NCBI GenBank assembly: GCA_016745015.1
Contig: JADGDH010000013.1
Location: 1-33,930 of the forward strand
Direction of reading: 5' to 3'
Length of the DNA: 33,930 nucleotides
Origin: Colwellia sp.
GTDB lineage: Bacteria > Pseudomonadota > Gammaproteobacteria > Enterobacterales > Alteromonadaceae
Shown here: positions 9,444 to 17,284 of the stretch, in pieces
How the letters are laid out: each line of letters starts with the position of its first letter
Position numbering within the stretch: position 1 is the stretch's first letter
Made by a program: the position numbers and the translations under genes
Notes under the pieces: model-generated
What the model saw: the letters and a program-made list of their open reading frames with translations, nothing else
Told to the model about the DNA's origin: nothing
The model's database searches: none

Positions 9444-9490
9444 AAAAAAATGCGTTGATCAGTTATACTTAACTTATCAACGCATTTTTT
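9444..9490 (+). terminator. Rho-independent terminator after the SulP gene
   Basis: A long hairpin pairs AAAAAATGCGTTGAT (9445-9459) with ATCAACGCATTTTTT (9476-9490). An inner AGTTA/TAACT pairing lies in the loop. With A- and T-runs on both sides it could act in either direction. Confidence 0.88.
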
Positions 9491-9565
9491 ATGTTCAGGA
9501 TGAACGGTATTTCGCGGTGACAATACGTTAAAAAGCGATTATGGGTTTCCATAGGTAAAAGTAAA

Positions 9566-9889
9566 ATGCAATTAGAATTCTTTGATGTTCCAAGCCCTTG
9601 TGTAGGCGTATGTCAGTCTGATGAAAAAGGTTGTTGCCTTGGTTGTATGCGCACGCGTGATGAAAGAAAAGAATGGATTAACCTTGATAATGATAACAAG
9701 CAAAAAGTAATTAAACGTTGTATTCAAAGAAAAAGACGTCAAGACAAGAAAAAATTAGATAAAGCTACTGAAGTTATCGCTATTACAGAAGAACAGCATC
9801 AAGCAGAGCAACCTTCATTGTTAGATCCTCCTATAAAATCAAACTTGTCGAATGATAGCGATCTAGATTTTGGTGATTTTGAATTGTAA
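9566..9889 (+). CDS. DUF1289 domain-containing cysteine-rich protein
   Basis: A 107-residue protein. The N-terminal half is the DUF1289 domain, with CVGVCQSDEKGCCLGCMRT giving the conserved C-x3-C and C-x2-C cysteines (a likely metal site) and then EWINL. A basic stretch (KRCIQRKRRQDKKK) and an acidic, low-complexity tail ending in DLDFGDFEL follow. The function of the family is unknown; E. coli YdhL is a relative. The last 50 or so bases of this gene recur at 14282-14350 downstream of nasA, which marks this locus as the edge of a rearrangement. Confidence 0.88.
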   Translation: MQLEFFDVPSPCVGVCQSDEKGCCLGCMRTRDERKEWINLDNDNKQKVIKRCIQRKRRQDKKKLDKATEVIAITEEQHQAEQPSLLDPPIKSNLSNDSDLDFGDFEL

Positions 9890-9967
9890 TATTCACTTTT
9901 CCTATCTAAAAATATAATTTGAACCTTTTTAAACTTTTTAAATAAATCCTGATAAATAAGCGGCTGC

Positions 9968-9982
9968 GCACTTTTATTGTGC
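9968..9982 (+). promoter_or_regulatory. Putative NtrC-type enhancer site
   Basis: GCAC-N7-GTGC (GCACTTTTATTGTGC) fits the half-site geometry of NtrC sites (TGCACC-N5-GGTGCA). It lies about 95 bases upstream of a sigma-54-like promoter, a normal enhancer distance. It stands or falls with that promoter. Confidence 0.45.
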
Positions 9983-10076
9983 ATTACATGTGAAATTTGC
10001 ACAATATATAGAAGCTTGCTTTTTTAGTTTGCCGATATAGCGTGCTGTTATCGAAATAATCGTATTTTTTCTGTGT

Positions 10077-10092
10077 TGGTGTAAAACTTGCC
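10077..10092 (+). promoter_or_regulatory. Putative sigma-54 promoter of the nitrate assimilation operon
   Basis: TGGTGTAAAACTTGCC has GG and GC dinucleotides 12 bases apart, as in the -24/-12 consensus (TGGCAC-N5-TTGC). Its position upstream of a nitrate assimilation operon is where sigma-54/NtrC control is expected. The rest of the 293-base gap from 9890 to 10182 shows no gene. Confidence 0.5.
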
Positions 10093-10182
10093 TTAGTTAC
10101 CTATTAATAGCGTAAAAATATAGTTGTTTGATCACATCATGTCCTTATAAAGGTGAATAGTTGTGATGGTAAGGAAATAAAA

Positions 10183-11427
10183 GTGAAGAAGAATTTGGTT
10201 GTTATTGGTAATGGTATGGCAGGCATGAAAACAGTGGAAGAACTGCTTAGCTCTGCAAAAGACCAGTATAATATTACTGTTTTTGGTGCTGAACCCTACG
10301 GAAACTACAATCGTATAATGTTGTCGCCTGTGCTTTGCGGTGAAAAAACCATTGATGAAATTATGATTAATAATAGGCAATGGTATCAAGATAATGACAT
10401 CACCCTAAATGCTGGTGAAAATAAAGAAGTTGTTAAAATTGACCGCACTAAGCAGGTTGTTATTGCAAAAGATGGTAGCCAAGTACCCTATGACCGTTTG
10501 TTAATTTCTACGGGATCTAAACCCTTTATCATTCCGTTTAAAGGTCATGAGTTAGAAGGGGTTGTGGCTTTTCGTGATGTTTTTGATGTCAATAAAATGC
10601 TTAGTTATAGCGAAACAAAAAAATACGCGGTGGTATTAGGTGGTGGCTTATTGGGGTTAGAAGCCGCTAATGGTTTAACACAAAGAGGTATGCACGTTAC
10701 CGTAGTACATAATCTTGAAGTTTTACTTAATTTACAATTAGATAAAGTTGCTGCGCAATTATTACAACTTGAGCTGGAGAACCGTGGTATTAACTTTATG
10801 ATGGAAGCCAATACCAGTGAGCTTGTTGATGATGGTAATGGACATATTTGTGCAGTTAAGTTTGATGATGGTGTGCAAATTCCTTGTGATTTGTTCGTTA
10901 TGGCTGTTGGTGTAAGGCCTAATATCGCTTTGGCTCAAAGTGCAGGTATACACTGTGAACGCGGCATAGTAGTAAGCGATACACTACAAACATATGATCC
11001 TAAAATTTATTCAGTGGGCGAATGTATTCAACACAGAGGTGATATTTTTGGTGTTGTAGCACCTTTATTTGAACAAGCGAAAGCTTGCGCTAATCATTTG
11101 TCTGGCCATGGGGTCGCTTCATACAAAACCCTACCTAGTGCAACAAAATTAAAAGTAACTGGCATTAATGTTTATTCGTTAGGTGATTTTCATGGTGACG
11201 AAGAAAGTGAAATGATTAGTTTTAGTGATCCCTCTGCCAGTGTCTATAAAAAATTAGTCATTAAAGATAATCATATTATCGGTGTAGTGCTATACGGTGA
11301 TACTGGCGATGGCGCTTGGTATCAAAGTTTATTAGAGCAACGTATGAATATAGAAGACATGCGTGAGTTACTAATTTTTGGACAGCGTTACTTTCAGCAA
11401 GAATCAATCGCAGCGGATCTAGCATAA
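10183..11427 (+). CDS. NasC/NirB-like FAD-dependent NAD(P)H oxidoreductase (assimilatory nitrate reductase electron-transfer subunit)
   Basis: A pyridine-nucleotide-disulfide oxidoreductase of about 414 residues, similar to the N-terminal flavoprotein part of NirB. The FAD dinucleotide motif VVIGNGMAG is at the very N-terminus, the NAD(P)H motif VLGGGLLGLEAA near 150-160, and the second FAD contact in IYSVGECIQHRG. I chose GTG 10183, which follows TAAGGA at good spacing and starts directly with the Rossmann fold; an in-frame GTG at 10153 would add ten residues. The gene ends directly against nasA (TAA then ATG). It most likely passes electrons from NAD(P)H to NasA, but it lacks the siroheme/Fe-S nitrite reductase half of a full NirB. 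Confidence 0.88.
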   Translation: MKKNLVVIGNGMAGMKTVEELLSSAKDQYNITVFGAEPYGNYNRIMLSPVLCGEKTIDEIMINNRQWYQDNDITLNAGENKEVVKIDRTKQVVIAKDGSQVPYDRLLISTGSKPFIIPFKGHELEGVVAFRDVFDVNKMLSYSETKKYAVVLGGGLLGLEAANGLTQRGMHVTVVHNLEVLLNLQLDKVAAQLLQLELENRGINFMMEANTSELVDDGNGHICAVKFDDGVQIPCDLFVMAVGVRPNIALAQSAGIHCERGIVVSDTLQTYDPKIYSVGECIQHRGDIFGVVAPLFEQAKACANHLSGHGVASYKTLPSATKLKVTGINVYSLGDFHGDEESEMISFSDPSASVYKKLVIKDNHIIGVVLYGDTGDGAWYQSLLEQRMNIEDMRELLIFGQRYFQQESIAADLA

Positions 11428-14163
11428 ATGACAAATAATACACAACAAAATATAGCGATTAACACTCTTAGCACTGTTAAGAATATCAGCACTGTTAATA
11501 CCTTAAGCACTATTAAAACAGTTTGTCCATACTGTGGTGTTGGCTGTGGAATTTCCGCTGCGGTAGACTCAACCTCACGTGAGGTGATTATACAAGGTGA
11601 TGAACAACATCCGTCTAGTTTTGGTCGCTTATGCAGTAAAGGTTCTTCGTTAGCTGAAACCTTAGCCTTATCTAGCCGATTATTAACCCCTTGGATTAAT
11701 GGTAAAAAAGCTGATTGGTCTACCGCTACCAGCTTAGTTGCGGAAAGGTTTAAGCAAACCATTGAAAAGTATGGTACTGATTCAGTTGCTTTTTATGGCT
11801 CAGGTCAGTTGCTGACCGAAGATTATTATGTAGCTAATAAATTAATGAAAGGTTTTATTGGCAGCGCGAATATAGATACTAACAGTCGTCTTTGTATGTC
11901 TTCTTCGGTATCGGGCCATAAGCGAGTCTTTGGTACAGATACTGTTCCAGCTTGTTATGAGGATTATGAACATGCGAACCTGATTATTTTAGTTGGCTCA
12001 AATACCGCATGGTGTCATCCAGTATCTTTTCAGCGTATTAAAACCGCTAAAGAAAATAATCCCGCATTAAAAGTAGTGGTGATTGATCCGCGAAAAACAG
12101 CTACCTGTGATATTGCAGATTTACATATACCAATAAAGGTAGGTACAGATGTCGCTTTATTTAACGGTTTGTTAAGTTATCTTTATCAAGAAAACACCAT
12201 TGACCAATCTTATATTGAACAGCATACCCAAGGATTTGAAGAGACTATAACTGCGGCGCAAAATGATGCCTTTAATATAGATACTGTCTCAAAAAAGTGT
12301 CAATTAGCGACACATGTTGTTGATACTTTTTATCAATGGTTTAAAGACACGGATAAAACCTTAACGCTATATAGCCAAGGGGTAAATCAATCTTCTTCAG
12401 GATCTGATAAAGTTGGTGCTATCTTACATTGCCACTTAGCTACTGGACGAATAGGCAAACTAGGTTGTGGCCCCTTCTCATTAACAGGGCAGCCGAATGC
12501 GATGGGGGGGCGTGAAGTTGGTGGTCTTGCCAATCAACTTGCTGCTCATATGGACTTTACCGATGACAATATTGATAGAGTTCAGCGTTTTTGGCAAAGT
12601 GATAAGATAGCCACTAAGCCGGGTTATACGGCAACTGAATTATTTGATGCTATGCATGAGGGTAAAATAAAAGCCGTGTGGATTATGGCAACAAACCCAG
12701 TTGTTAGTATGCCTGATGCAGATAAAGTGAAAGAAGCGATTGAAAAATGTGATTTTGTTGTGGTTTCAGATTGTGTCGCTAATACTGACACGCTAGATCT
12801 TGCAGATGTTAAATTACCTGCAGCAGGATGGAGTGAAAAAGACGGTACAGTTACTAATTCAGAGAGGCGAATTTCAAGACAGCGAGCAATTTTGCCACTG
12901 GCTGGGGAGGCTAAACCAGATTGGTGGATTATCACTCAAGTCGCTAAAAAAATGGGCTTTGGTGACAATTTTAATTATCAAGCACCCGTAGACATTTTTA
13001 GGGAGCATGCCAGCCTCTCTGCTTTTGAAAATAACGACCAGCAAGCATTACGTGATTTTGATATTTCCTTGTTAGCAAATATCAGCAATCAAGAATATGA
13101 TGATTTTCAACCGACGCAATGGCCTATTAACGACGAAAAGCCACAAGGACAAGCCCGATTTTTTGCTGATGGTGGTTTTTATACGCCATCAAGAAAAGCA
13201 CAGTTTACCCCTCTTAAAGTGCGTGCTCCGCAAAATCAGCCATCTAAGCAATGGCCTTTAGTATTAAATACTGGTCGTATCCGTGATCAGTGGCATACTA
13301 TGACACGAACTGCGTTAGCATCAAGACTAAACCAACACAAGCCAGAGCCTTTTGTTGAAATAACCTCAGCAGATGCTTTATCTTTTGGTGTTCAACAAGG
13401 GCACCTAGCGCAGTTAGAAACTGCTTGGGGGAAAATGTTAGCGAGAGTTGAAGTGACCGATACTTTACCTCAAGGCAGTGTGTTTGTGCCTATGCACTGG
13501 ACTGCGCAATTTAGTAGTCAAGGGCGAATGGGTGCCTTGGTTAATCCCGCGGTAGATCCCTTGTCAAAACAGCCTGAAAGTAAGCATACACCTGTTAACA
13601 TTAGTCCTTATCAGGCACAATGGTATGGCTTTATTGTATCTCGTCATCCTTTAGTGTTAGATGGCATTGACTACACAGTATTAGTGAAAGGCGACGGTTA
13701 TTATCATTATGAATTAGCAGGAAAAAAGGAAATACATAATTGGCAATCACATATAGCGAACCAATTAGAACCACATTCGAAAAAATTGACTTGGCAAACA
13801 TATCTGGACGAGAAAAAATCTTTATTTCGTACGGCCTGTTTTACAGATGAACTATTGCAAGCGGTATTAATACTAAGCCCACATAGTGAATTACCTGAGC
13901 GGAATTGGTTAGGATCGCTTTTTTCGCCAACTAAGGAGTCATTGCAACCTGATGAGCGTTTGGCACTATTAACAGGAAAACCCCCTTTGGGAACTCCTGA
14001 TGTAGGTAAAATCATTTGTGCATGCTTTAATGTGGGTGAAAAAACAATTTTATCTGCGATAAAAAAAGATAACTTATCTACTTATCAAGAAGTAGGGGAA
14101 TCATGTAAAGCGGGTACCAATTGTGGTTCTTGTGTTTCTGAAATTAAAGCATTGTTAGCTTAA
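11428..14163 (+). CDS. nasA: Assimilatory nitrate reductase catalytic subunit NasA
   Basis: A 911-residue cytosolic molybdoenzyme that reduces nitrate to nitrite. A [4Fe-4S] site is formed by Cys33, Cys36, Cys40 (CPYCGVGC) and Cys69, and is followed by the molybdopterin oxidoreductase domain (SSSVSGHKRVFGTD, LVGSNTAWCHPV, GQPNAMGGREVGG, ATNPVVSMP) and the molydopterin dinucleotide-binding domain (LNTGRIRDQWHTMTR). The C-terminus is a BFD-like [2Fe-2S] domain with Cys864, Cys866, Cys899 and Cys902, which fits electron entry from the upstream flavoprotein. The first 31 residues are an unusual run of imperfect NTLST(V/I)K-like repeats. No nitrite reductase or nitrate transporter gene is adjacent, so those must be elsewhere. 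Confidence 0.96.
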   Translation: MTNNTQQNIAINTLSTVKNISTVNTLSTIKTVCPYCGVGCGISAAVDSTSREVIIQGDEQHPSSFGRLCSKGSSLAETLALSSRLLTPWINGKKADWSTATSLVAERFKQTIEKYGTDSVAFYGSGQLLTEDYYVANKLMKGFIGSANIDTNSRLCMSSSVSGHKRVFGTDTVPACYEDYEHANLIILVGSNTAWCHPVSFQRIKTAKENNPALKVVVIDPRKTATCDIADLHIPIKVGTDVALFNGLLSYLYQENTIDQSYIEQHTQGFEETITAAQNDAFNIDTVSKKCQLATHVVDTFYQWFKDTDKTLTLYSQGVNQSSSGSDKVGAILHCHLATGRIGKLGCGPFSLTGQPNAMGGREVGGLANQLAAHMDFTDDNIDRVQRFWQSDKIATKPGYTATELFDAMHEGKIKAVWIMATNPVVSMPDADKVKEAIEKCDFVVVSDCVANTDTLDLADVKLPAAGWSEKDGTVTNSERRISRQRAILPLAGEAKPDWWIITQVAKKMGFGDNFNYQAPVDIFREHASLSAFENNDQQALRDFDISLLANISNQEYDDFQPTQWPINDEKPQGQARFFADGGFYTPSRKAQFTPLKVRAPQNQPSKQWPLVLNTGRIRDQWHTMTRTALASRLNQHKPEPFVEITSADALSFGVQQGHLAQLETAWGKMLARVEVTDTLPQGSVFVPMHWTAQFSSQGRMGALVNPAVDPLSKQPESKHTPVNISPYQAQWYGFIVSRHPLVLDGIDYTVLVKGDGYYHYELAGKKEIHNWQSHIANQLEPHSKKLTWQTYLDEKKSLFRTACFTDELLQAVLILSPHSELPERNWLGSLFSPTKESLQPDERLALLTGKPPLGTPDVGKIICACFNVGEKTILSAIKKDNLSTYQEVGESCKAGTNCGSCVSEIKALLA

Positions 14164-14281
14164 TTACTTAGCTTGAATATGCATTTTTTGGTAACGAATT
14201 AAAGTATTGCCTAAGTGATTAGCAAAGGATTGTAGATCACTTTAATTTAATGTGACTATTTTTATACGCTTGTTGAAATGG

Positions 14282-14350
14282 CCAAATAAGCCTGAATTAG
14301 CGAATGATAGCGATTTAGATGATTTAGGTTTTGGTGATTTTGAACGGTAA
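14282..14350 (+). pseudogene. Remnant of the 3' end of a DUF1289 gene
   Basis: In the frame ending at TAA 14348-14350 the sequence encodes ANDSDLDDLGFGDFER, nearly the C-terminus of the intact DUF1289 protein (SNDSDLDFGDFEL). At the DNA level 14 bases (14301-14314 = 9849-9862) and 16 bases (14329-14344 = 9868-9883) are identical, and the bases after the stop are also alike. No N-terminal domain with cysteines precedes it. The remainder of the roughly 300-base gap after nasA shows nothing else before the tRNA promoter. Confidence 0.75.
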
Positions 14351-14391
14351 TATTTATCATTTCCTCCATTCAAAAAAGAATAATAAAACGG

Positions 14392-14420
14392 TTGCTAGCA
14401 GCCATAATTCTAGCTATTAT
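14392..14420 (+). promoter_or_regulatory. Promoter of the tRNA-Phe gene
   Basis: TTGCTA (14392-14397), a 17-base spacer and TATTAT (14415-14420) form a strong sigma-70 promoter. The GC-rich ACGCGC that follows is the discriminator type found at stringently controlled stable-RNA promoters. Confidence 0.75.
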
Positions 14421-14465
14421 ACGCGCTCTTTGAAACATTCATTGTTGCAACGTTTGATTGAAAAT

Positions 14466-14541
14466 GCCCCGATAGCTCAGTTGGTAGAGCAGAGGATTGA
14501 AAATCCTCGTGTCCCTGGTTCAATTCCGGGTCGGGGCACCA
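14466..14541 (+). tRNA. tRNA-Phe (anticodon GAA)
   Basis: A 76-base tRNA with CCA encoded. Acceptor stem GCCCCGA (14466-14472) pairs with TCGGGGC (14531-14537), followed by A and CCA. The anticodon stem GAGGA/TCCTC encloses loop TTGAAAA with anticodon GAA at 14499-14501. The D-arm (GCTCAGTTGGTAGAGC) and T-arm (CCTGGTTCAATTCCGGG) are canonical. Confidence 0.98.
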
Positions 14542-14552
14542 TCTTATAGTTT

Positions 14553-14579
14553 AAACCCAACCATTGTGTTGGGTTTTTT
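14553..14579 (+). terminator. Rho-independent terminator after tRNA-Phe
   Basis: The stem AAACCCAAC (14553-14561) with GTTGGGTTT (14568-14576) has a 6-base loop and continues into a T-run, 11 bases after the tRNA CCA end. Confidence 0.88.
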
Positions 14580-14675
14580 CGTTTATACCTCACTAAAACT
14601 GTGTGGGTGTAAAAATCATCAAATCATGTAAAAATCGTATAGAATTTAAATTATTTGAAATAAATTTTAGGACTG

Positions 14676-15530
14676 ATGATGAGTAATGTGTTTGATGTTA
14701 GTGGAAAAGTAGTATTTATAACTGGAGCAACTGGCGGTATTGGCAAAGCTGTTGCTAAAAAACTCCATTCAGAAGGCGCTATTATTGTTGCTACTGACTT
14801 AAATCAAATCTTACTTGATGAGTTAGTCGCTGAGTTAACGGATGAACGAATAATGGCCTTGGTATTGGATGTCACTGATACAAAGGGGCTGGCAACGGCA
14901 AGACAAGTTATTCTAGACCAATATGGTCAAATAGATATGGTGTTTGCCAATGCAGGTATTGCCTGCGATCCGCCGCAAACTGTTGCAACAATGCCTACAG
15001 AAATCTTCGAAAAGATCATTGAAGTCGATCTGTTAGGGGTTACTCGAACCGTTAAGACTTTCTTAAACGACGTAATTCGGTCTGAAGGACATATCTTGGT
15101 TACTGCATCTATATATGCCTATTTGAATGGCTTCTTGAATGCTCCTTACGCTGTCTCAAAAGCGGGTGTTGAAATGTATGGACGAGCACTTCGTGCCGAA
15201 ATATCTGGTACGGGCGCCACAGTAGGTGTTTTATATCCAGGGTGGGTAGATACGAATATTGCGAAGAATGCTTTAGGAGGAGATGAAAAGGCTTCGTATC
15301 TTGTCAAGCGCTATTACAAAGGCCCGTTTGGTAAAGCGGTATCAGCAGATTTTATTGCGAAAGAGGTATCAAAAGGTATTAAAAAACGTAAGCCTCGAAT
15401 TCACGCGCCTGCTCGCTGGGCGCCTTTATCAGCATTTAGAGGCTTACTTAGTCAATTTACAGACTGGGCGATAGATAGAGATAAAAAAGCCCAATCGGTA
15501 CTTAAAACTATTGAAAAACGAGATATTTAG
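14676..15530 (+). CDS. Short-chain dehydrogenase/reductase (SDR) family protein
   Basis: A 284-residue classical SDR. The NAD(P) motif TGATGGIG is at 16-23, VLDVTD at 63-68, the ANAG motif at 91-94, and the catalytic Ser145, Tyr158 and Lys162 (YAVSK) are all present. Asp41 after the second beta strand (ATDLNQ) favours NAD(H) over NADP(H). The C-terminal extension beyond about residue 240 is basic and Trp-containing, as in SDRs acting on lipid-like or hydrophobic substrates, but the substrate is unknown. The second ATG (14679) has better spacing to AGGA and may be the true start. The gene stands alone between the tRNA and the aminotransferase. Confidence 0.9.
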   Translation: MMSNVFDVSGKVVFITGATGGIGKAVAKKLHSEGAIIVATDLNQILLDELVAELTDERIMALVLDVTDTKGLATARQVILDQYGQIDMVFANAGIACDPPQTVATMPTEIFEKIIEVDLLGVTRTVKTFLNDVIRSEGHILVTASIYAYLNGFLNAPYAVSKAGVEMYGRALRAEISGTGATVGVLYPGWVDTNIAKNALGGDEKASYLVKRYYKGPFGKAVSADFIAKEVSKGIKKRKPRIHAPARWAPLSAFRGLLSQFTDWAIDRDKKAQSVLKTIEKRDI

Positions 15531-15706
15531 AATCTGTTTATTTTTACTGATTATTTTTTTCAGCAGTTTATTAGTCTTTTATCGTCATCTACTGTATTTC
15601 AATATTAATACACGATTATTTATGTTGCTTGATGTATAATTCTTAGTATTAGTTACTAGCATCAGTTATACAAAATACATACCGTTATTAGAAGGGGATT
15701 AAGTTT

Positions 15707-16894
15707 ATGTTTTCAAAATTAACGCAATTACCAGCAGATCCTATTTTAGGTTTATCTGTAAAATTTAAAGCCGATAGCAATCCAAATAAAATCGATCTTG
15801 GCGCAGGTATTTACAAAGATGAAAATGGTCATACTCCAGTTTTATCTTGTGTAAAAGCAGCTGAAAAATTTCGTTTAGAAAATGAAAGTAGCAAAGCTTA
15901 TATAAGCTCAGCAGGCTCTGCATTATTTAATGAAAAAATGACTTCGCTTATTTTAGGTGATCATAAAGTTATTAGTGAAAACCGTATTCGCACAGTATCA
16001 ACTCCAGGTGGTACGGGCGCTTTACGTACTGCAGGTGAATTTATTAAAGCCTGTACACCAGGCGCTACTATTTGGGTAAGTAACCCAACATGGGCAAACC
16101 ACCAAGGTGTTTTTACCGCTGCTGGTTTGAATGTTAAAACTTATTCATATTATGATTATGAAAATCACAGTTTAGATTTTGAAGGAATGCTTGCAGACTT
16201 AAAACAAGTATCTAAAGATGATGCAGTGCTATTACATGCTTGTTGTCATAACCCAAGTGGTATGGATTTGAGTAAAGAGCAATGGCAGCAAGTAGCCGAC
16301 GTTGCTAAGCAAATTGGTTTTATCCCTGTTGTTGATATGGCTTATCAAGGTTTTGGTCAAGATTTAGATGCCGATGCTTTTGGTCTTAGGTTAATGGCAG
16401 ACACTGTTGAACAAATGATTATTTGTAGTTCATGTTCAAAGAATTTTGGTTTATATCGTGATCGTATTGGAGCTTGTTCTATTATAGGTAAAAGCGCTAT
16501 TGCGGCTGACATTATTAACTCAGTATTACTTTCAGTTGTTCGCGTTAATTACTCTATGCCTCCTGCGCATGGTGCTGCTATTGTAGAAACAATTTTAAAC
16601 TCAGCAGAGTTAACAACTCAGTGGCACGGTGAGTTGAAAGAGATGCGTGATCGTATTAATGGTATGCGTCAGCTATTGGTTGATGAATTAGTGGCTAATG
16701 GTGTAACACGCGACTTTAGCTTTATTACCAAACAAAATGGCATGTTCTCATTTTTAGGCATTGATAAAGCGCAAGTACAGCGTTTACAAGATGAATATGG
16801 TATTTATATTGTTGGATCTAGCCGCATTAGTCTTGCAGGAATTTCACCTGACAATGTTAAGTACTTAACGCAATCTATTGCTAAAGTGCTTTAA
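15707..16894 (+). CDS. AspC/TyrB-type PLP-dependent amino acid aminotransferase
   Basis: A 395-residue class I aminotransferase of the aspartate/aromatic branch. PLP lysine Lys245 lies in SSCSKNFGLYRDRIG, Asn182 in HNPSGMD, Asp210 and Tyr213 in VVDMAYQGFG, and the substrate carboxylate Arg near 375 in SSRISLAG. The N-terminus (LTQLPADPILGL, LGAGIYKDENG) is typical of AspC/TyrB. It interconverts aspartate or aromatic amino acids with their 2-oxo acids; which is preferred is not clear. A good ribosome-binding site (AAGGGGA) precedes the ATG, and a TATAAT lies at 15635-15640. The gene is monocistronic with a terminator. Confidence 0.93.
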   Translation: MFSKLTQLPADPILGLSVKFKADSNPNKIDLGAGIYKDENGHTPVLSCVKAAEKFRLENESSKAYISSAGSALFNEKMTSLILGDHKVISENRIRTVSTPGGTGALRTAGEFIKACTPGATIWVSNPTWANHQGVFTAAGLNVKTYSYYDYENHSLDFEGMLADLKQVSKDDAVLLHACCHNPSGMDLSKEQWQQVADVAKQIGFIPVVDMAYQGFGQDLDADAFGLRLMADTVEQMIICSSCSKNFGLYRDRIGACSIIGKSAIAADIINSVLLSVVRVNYSMPPAHGAAIVETILNSAELTTQWHGELKEMRDRINGMRQLLVDELVANGVTRDFSFITKQNGMFSFLGIDKAQVQRLQDEYGIYIVGSSRISLAGISPDNVKYLTQSIAKVL

Positions 16895-16924
16895 TCACTT
16901 AGACTACAGCATGTTGAAACACAC

Positions 16925-16965
16925 AAAAAAAGCCCGTGGTTAATATTATTAATTGCGGGCTTTTT
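16925..16965 (+). terminator. Rho-independent terminator after the aminotransferase gene
   Basis: AGCCCG (16931-16936) pairs with CGGGCT (16956-16961). The inner arms GTTAAT and ATTAAT extend the hairpin. An A-run precedes and a T-run follows, so it may work in both directions. Confidence 0.87.
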
Positions 16966-16983
16966 ATTTGTATTATTGTTGGT

Positions 16984-17000
16984 TGTGTTAATATGTGTTA
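16984..17000 (+). promoter_or_regulatory. Direct repeat, likely ParD operator
   Basis: TGTGTTA occurs at 16984-16990 and again at 16994-17000, ten bases apart, i.e. on one face of the helix. It lies just upstream of the ParD start. Ribbon-helix-helix antitoxins commonly bind such spaced repeats to repress their own operon. Confidence 0.4.
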
Positions 17001-17032
17001 CAAGTAATTGTAGGTATTTATTAGGGGGCATT

Positions 17033-17284
17033 ATGCCACGCACCACCAGTATTACATTAGGTGAACATCAGCAACTCTTTATTGAGTCTCTCGTAAAAAG
17101 TGGACGCTATACTTCAACAAGTGAAATTATCAGAGATGCTTTGAGAAAAATGGAAGCATCACAAGGCTCCGAATGGTTGTTGTGTCAATTAATTGAAGGT
17201 GAAAAAGGTGAAGCTAAAGCTTGGGATGACGAAGGTTTGCTATCTCATGTAAAAAAGGAAGCTAGAAAGCGTGCCAATCTATAA
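17033..17284 (+). CDS. parD: ParD family type II antitoxin
   Basis: An 83-residue antitoxin. The start is ATG 17033, preceded by the strong ribosome-binding site AGGGGGC; an upstream TTG extension is unlikely. The N-terminal ribbon-helix-helix domain (TSITLGEHQQLFIESLVKSG, then RYTSTSEIIRDALRKME) binds DNA, and the C-terminal tail (about 50-83) should wrap and neutralise ParE. The gene overlaps the toxin gene by 14 bases, which ensures coupled synthesis. It sits between the aminotransferase terminator and a WYL-Wadjet operon, as expected for a module in a defence region. Confidence 0.93.
   Translation: MPRTTSITLGEHQQLFIESLVKSGRYTSTSEIIRDALRKMEASQGSEWLLCQLIEGEKGEAKAWDDEGLLSHVKKEARKRANL

Noticed and set aside
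9989-10003. CRP-like site TGTGAAATTTGCACA upstream of the nitrate operon
   Set aside because: The half-sites are one base too close (TGTG-N7-CACA instead of N8), so it is not a proper CRP or FNR site.
14466-14541. tRNA-Phe as an integration site for an island
   Set aside because: No second copy of the tRNA 3' end and no integrase gene were seen in the window; the duplicated DUF1289 end explains the junction better.
16976-17032. TTG-started N-terminal extension of ParD
   Set aside because: It runs over the probable operator, has no ribosome-binding site, and the ATG at 17033 has an excellent one.
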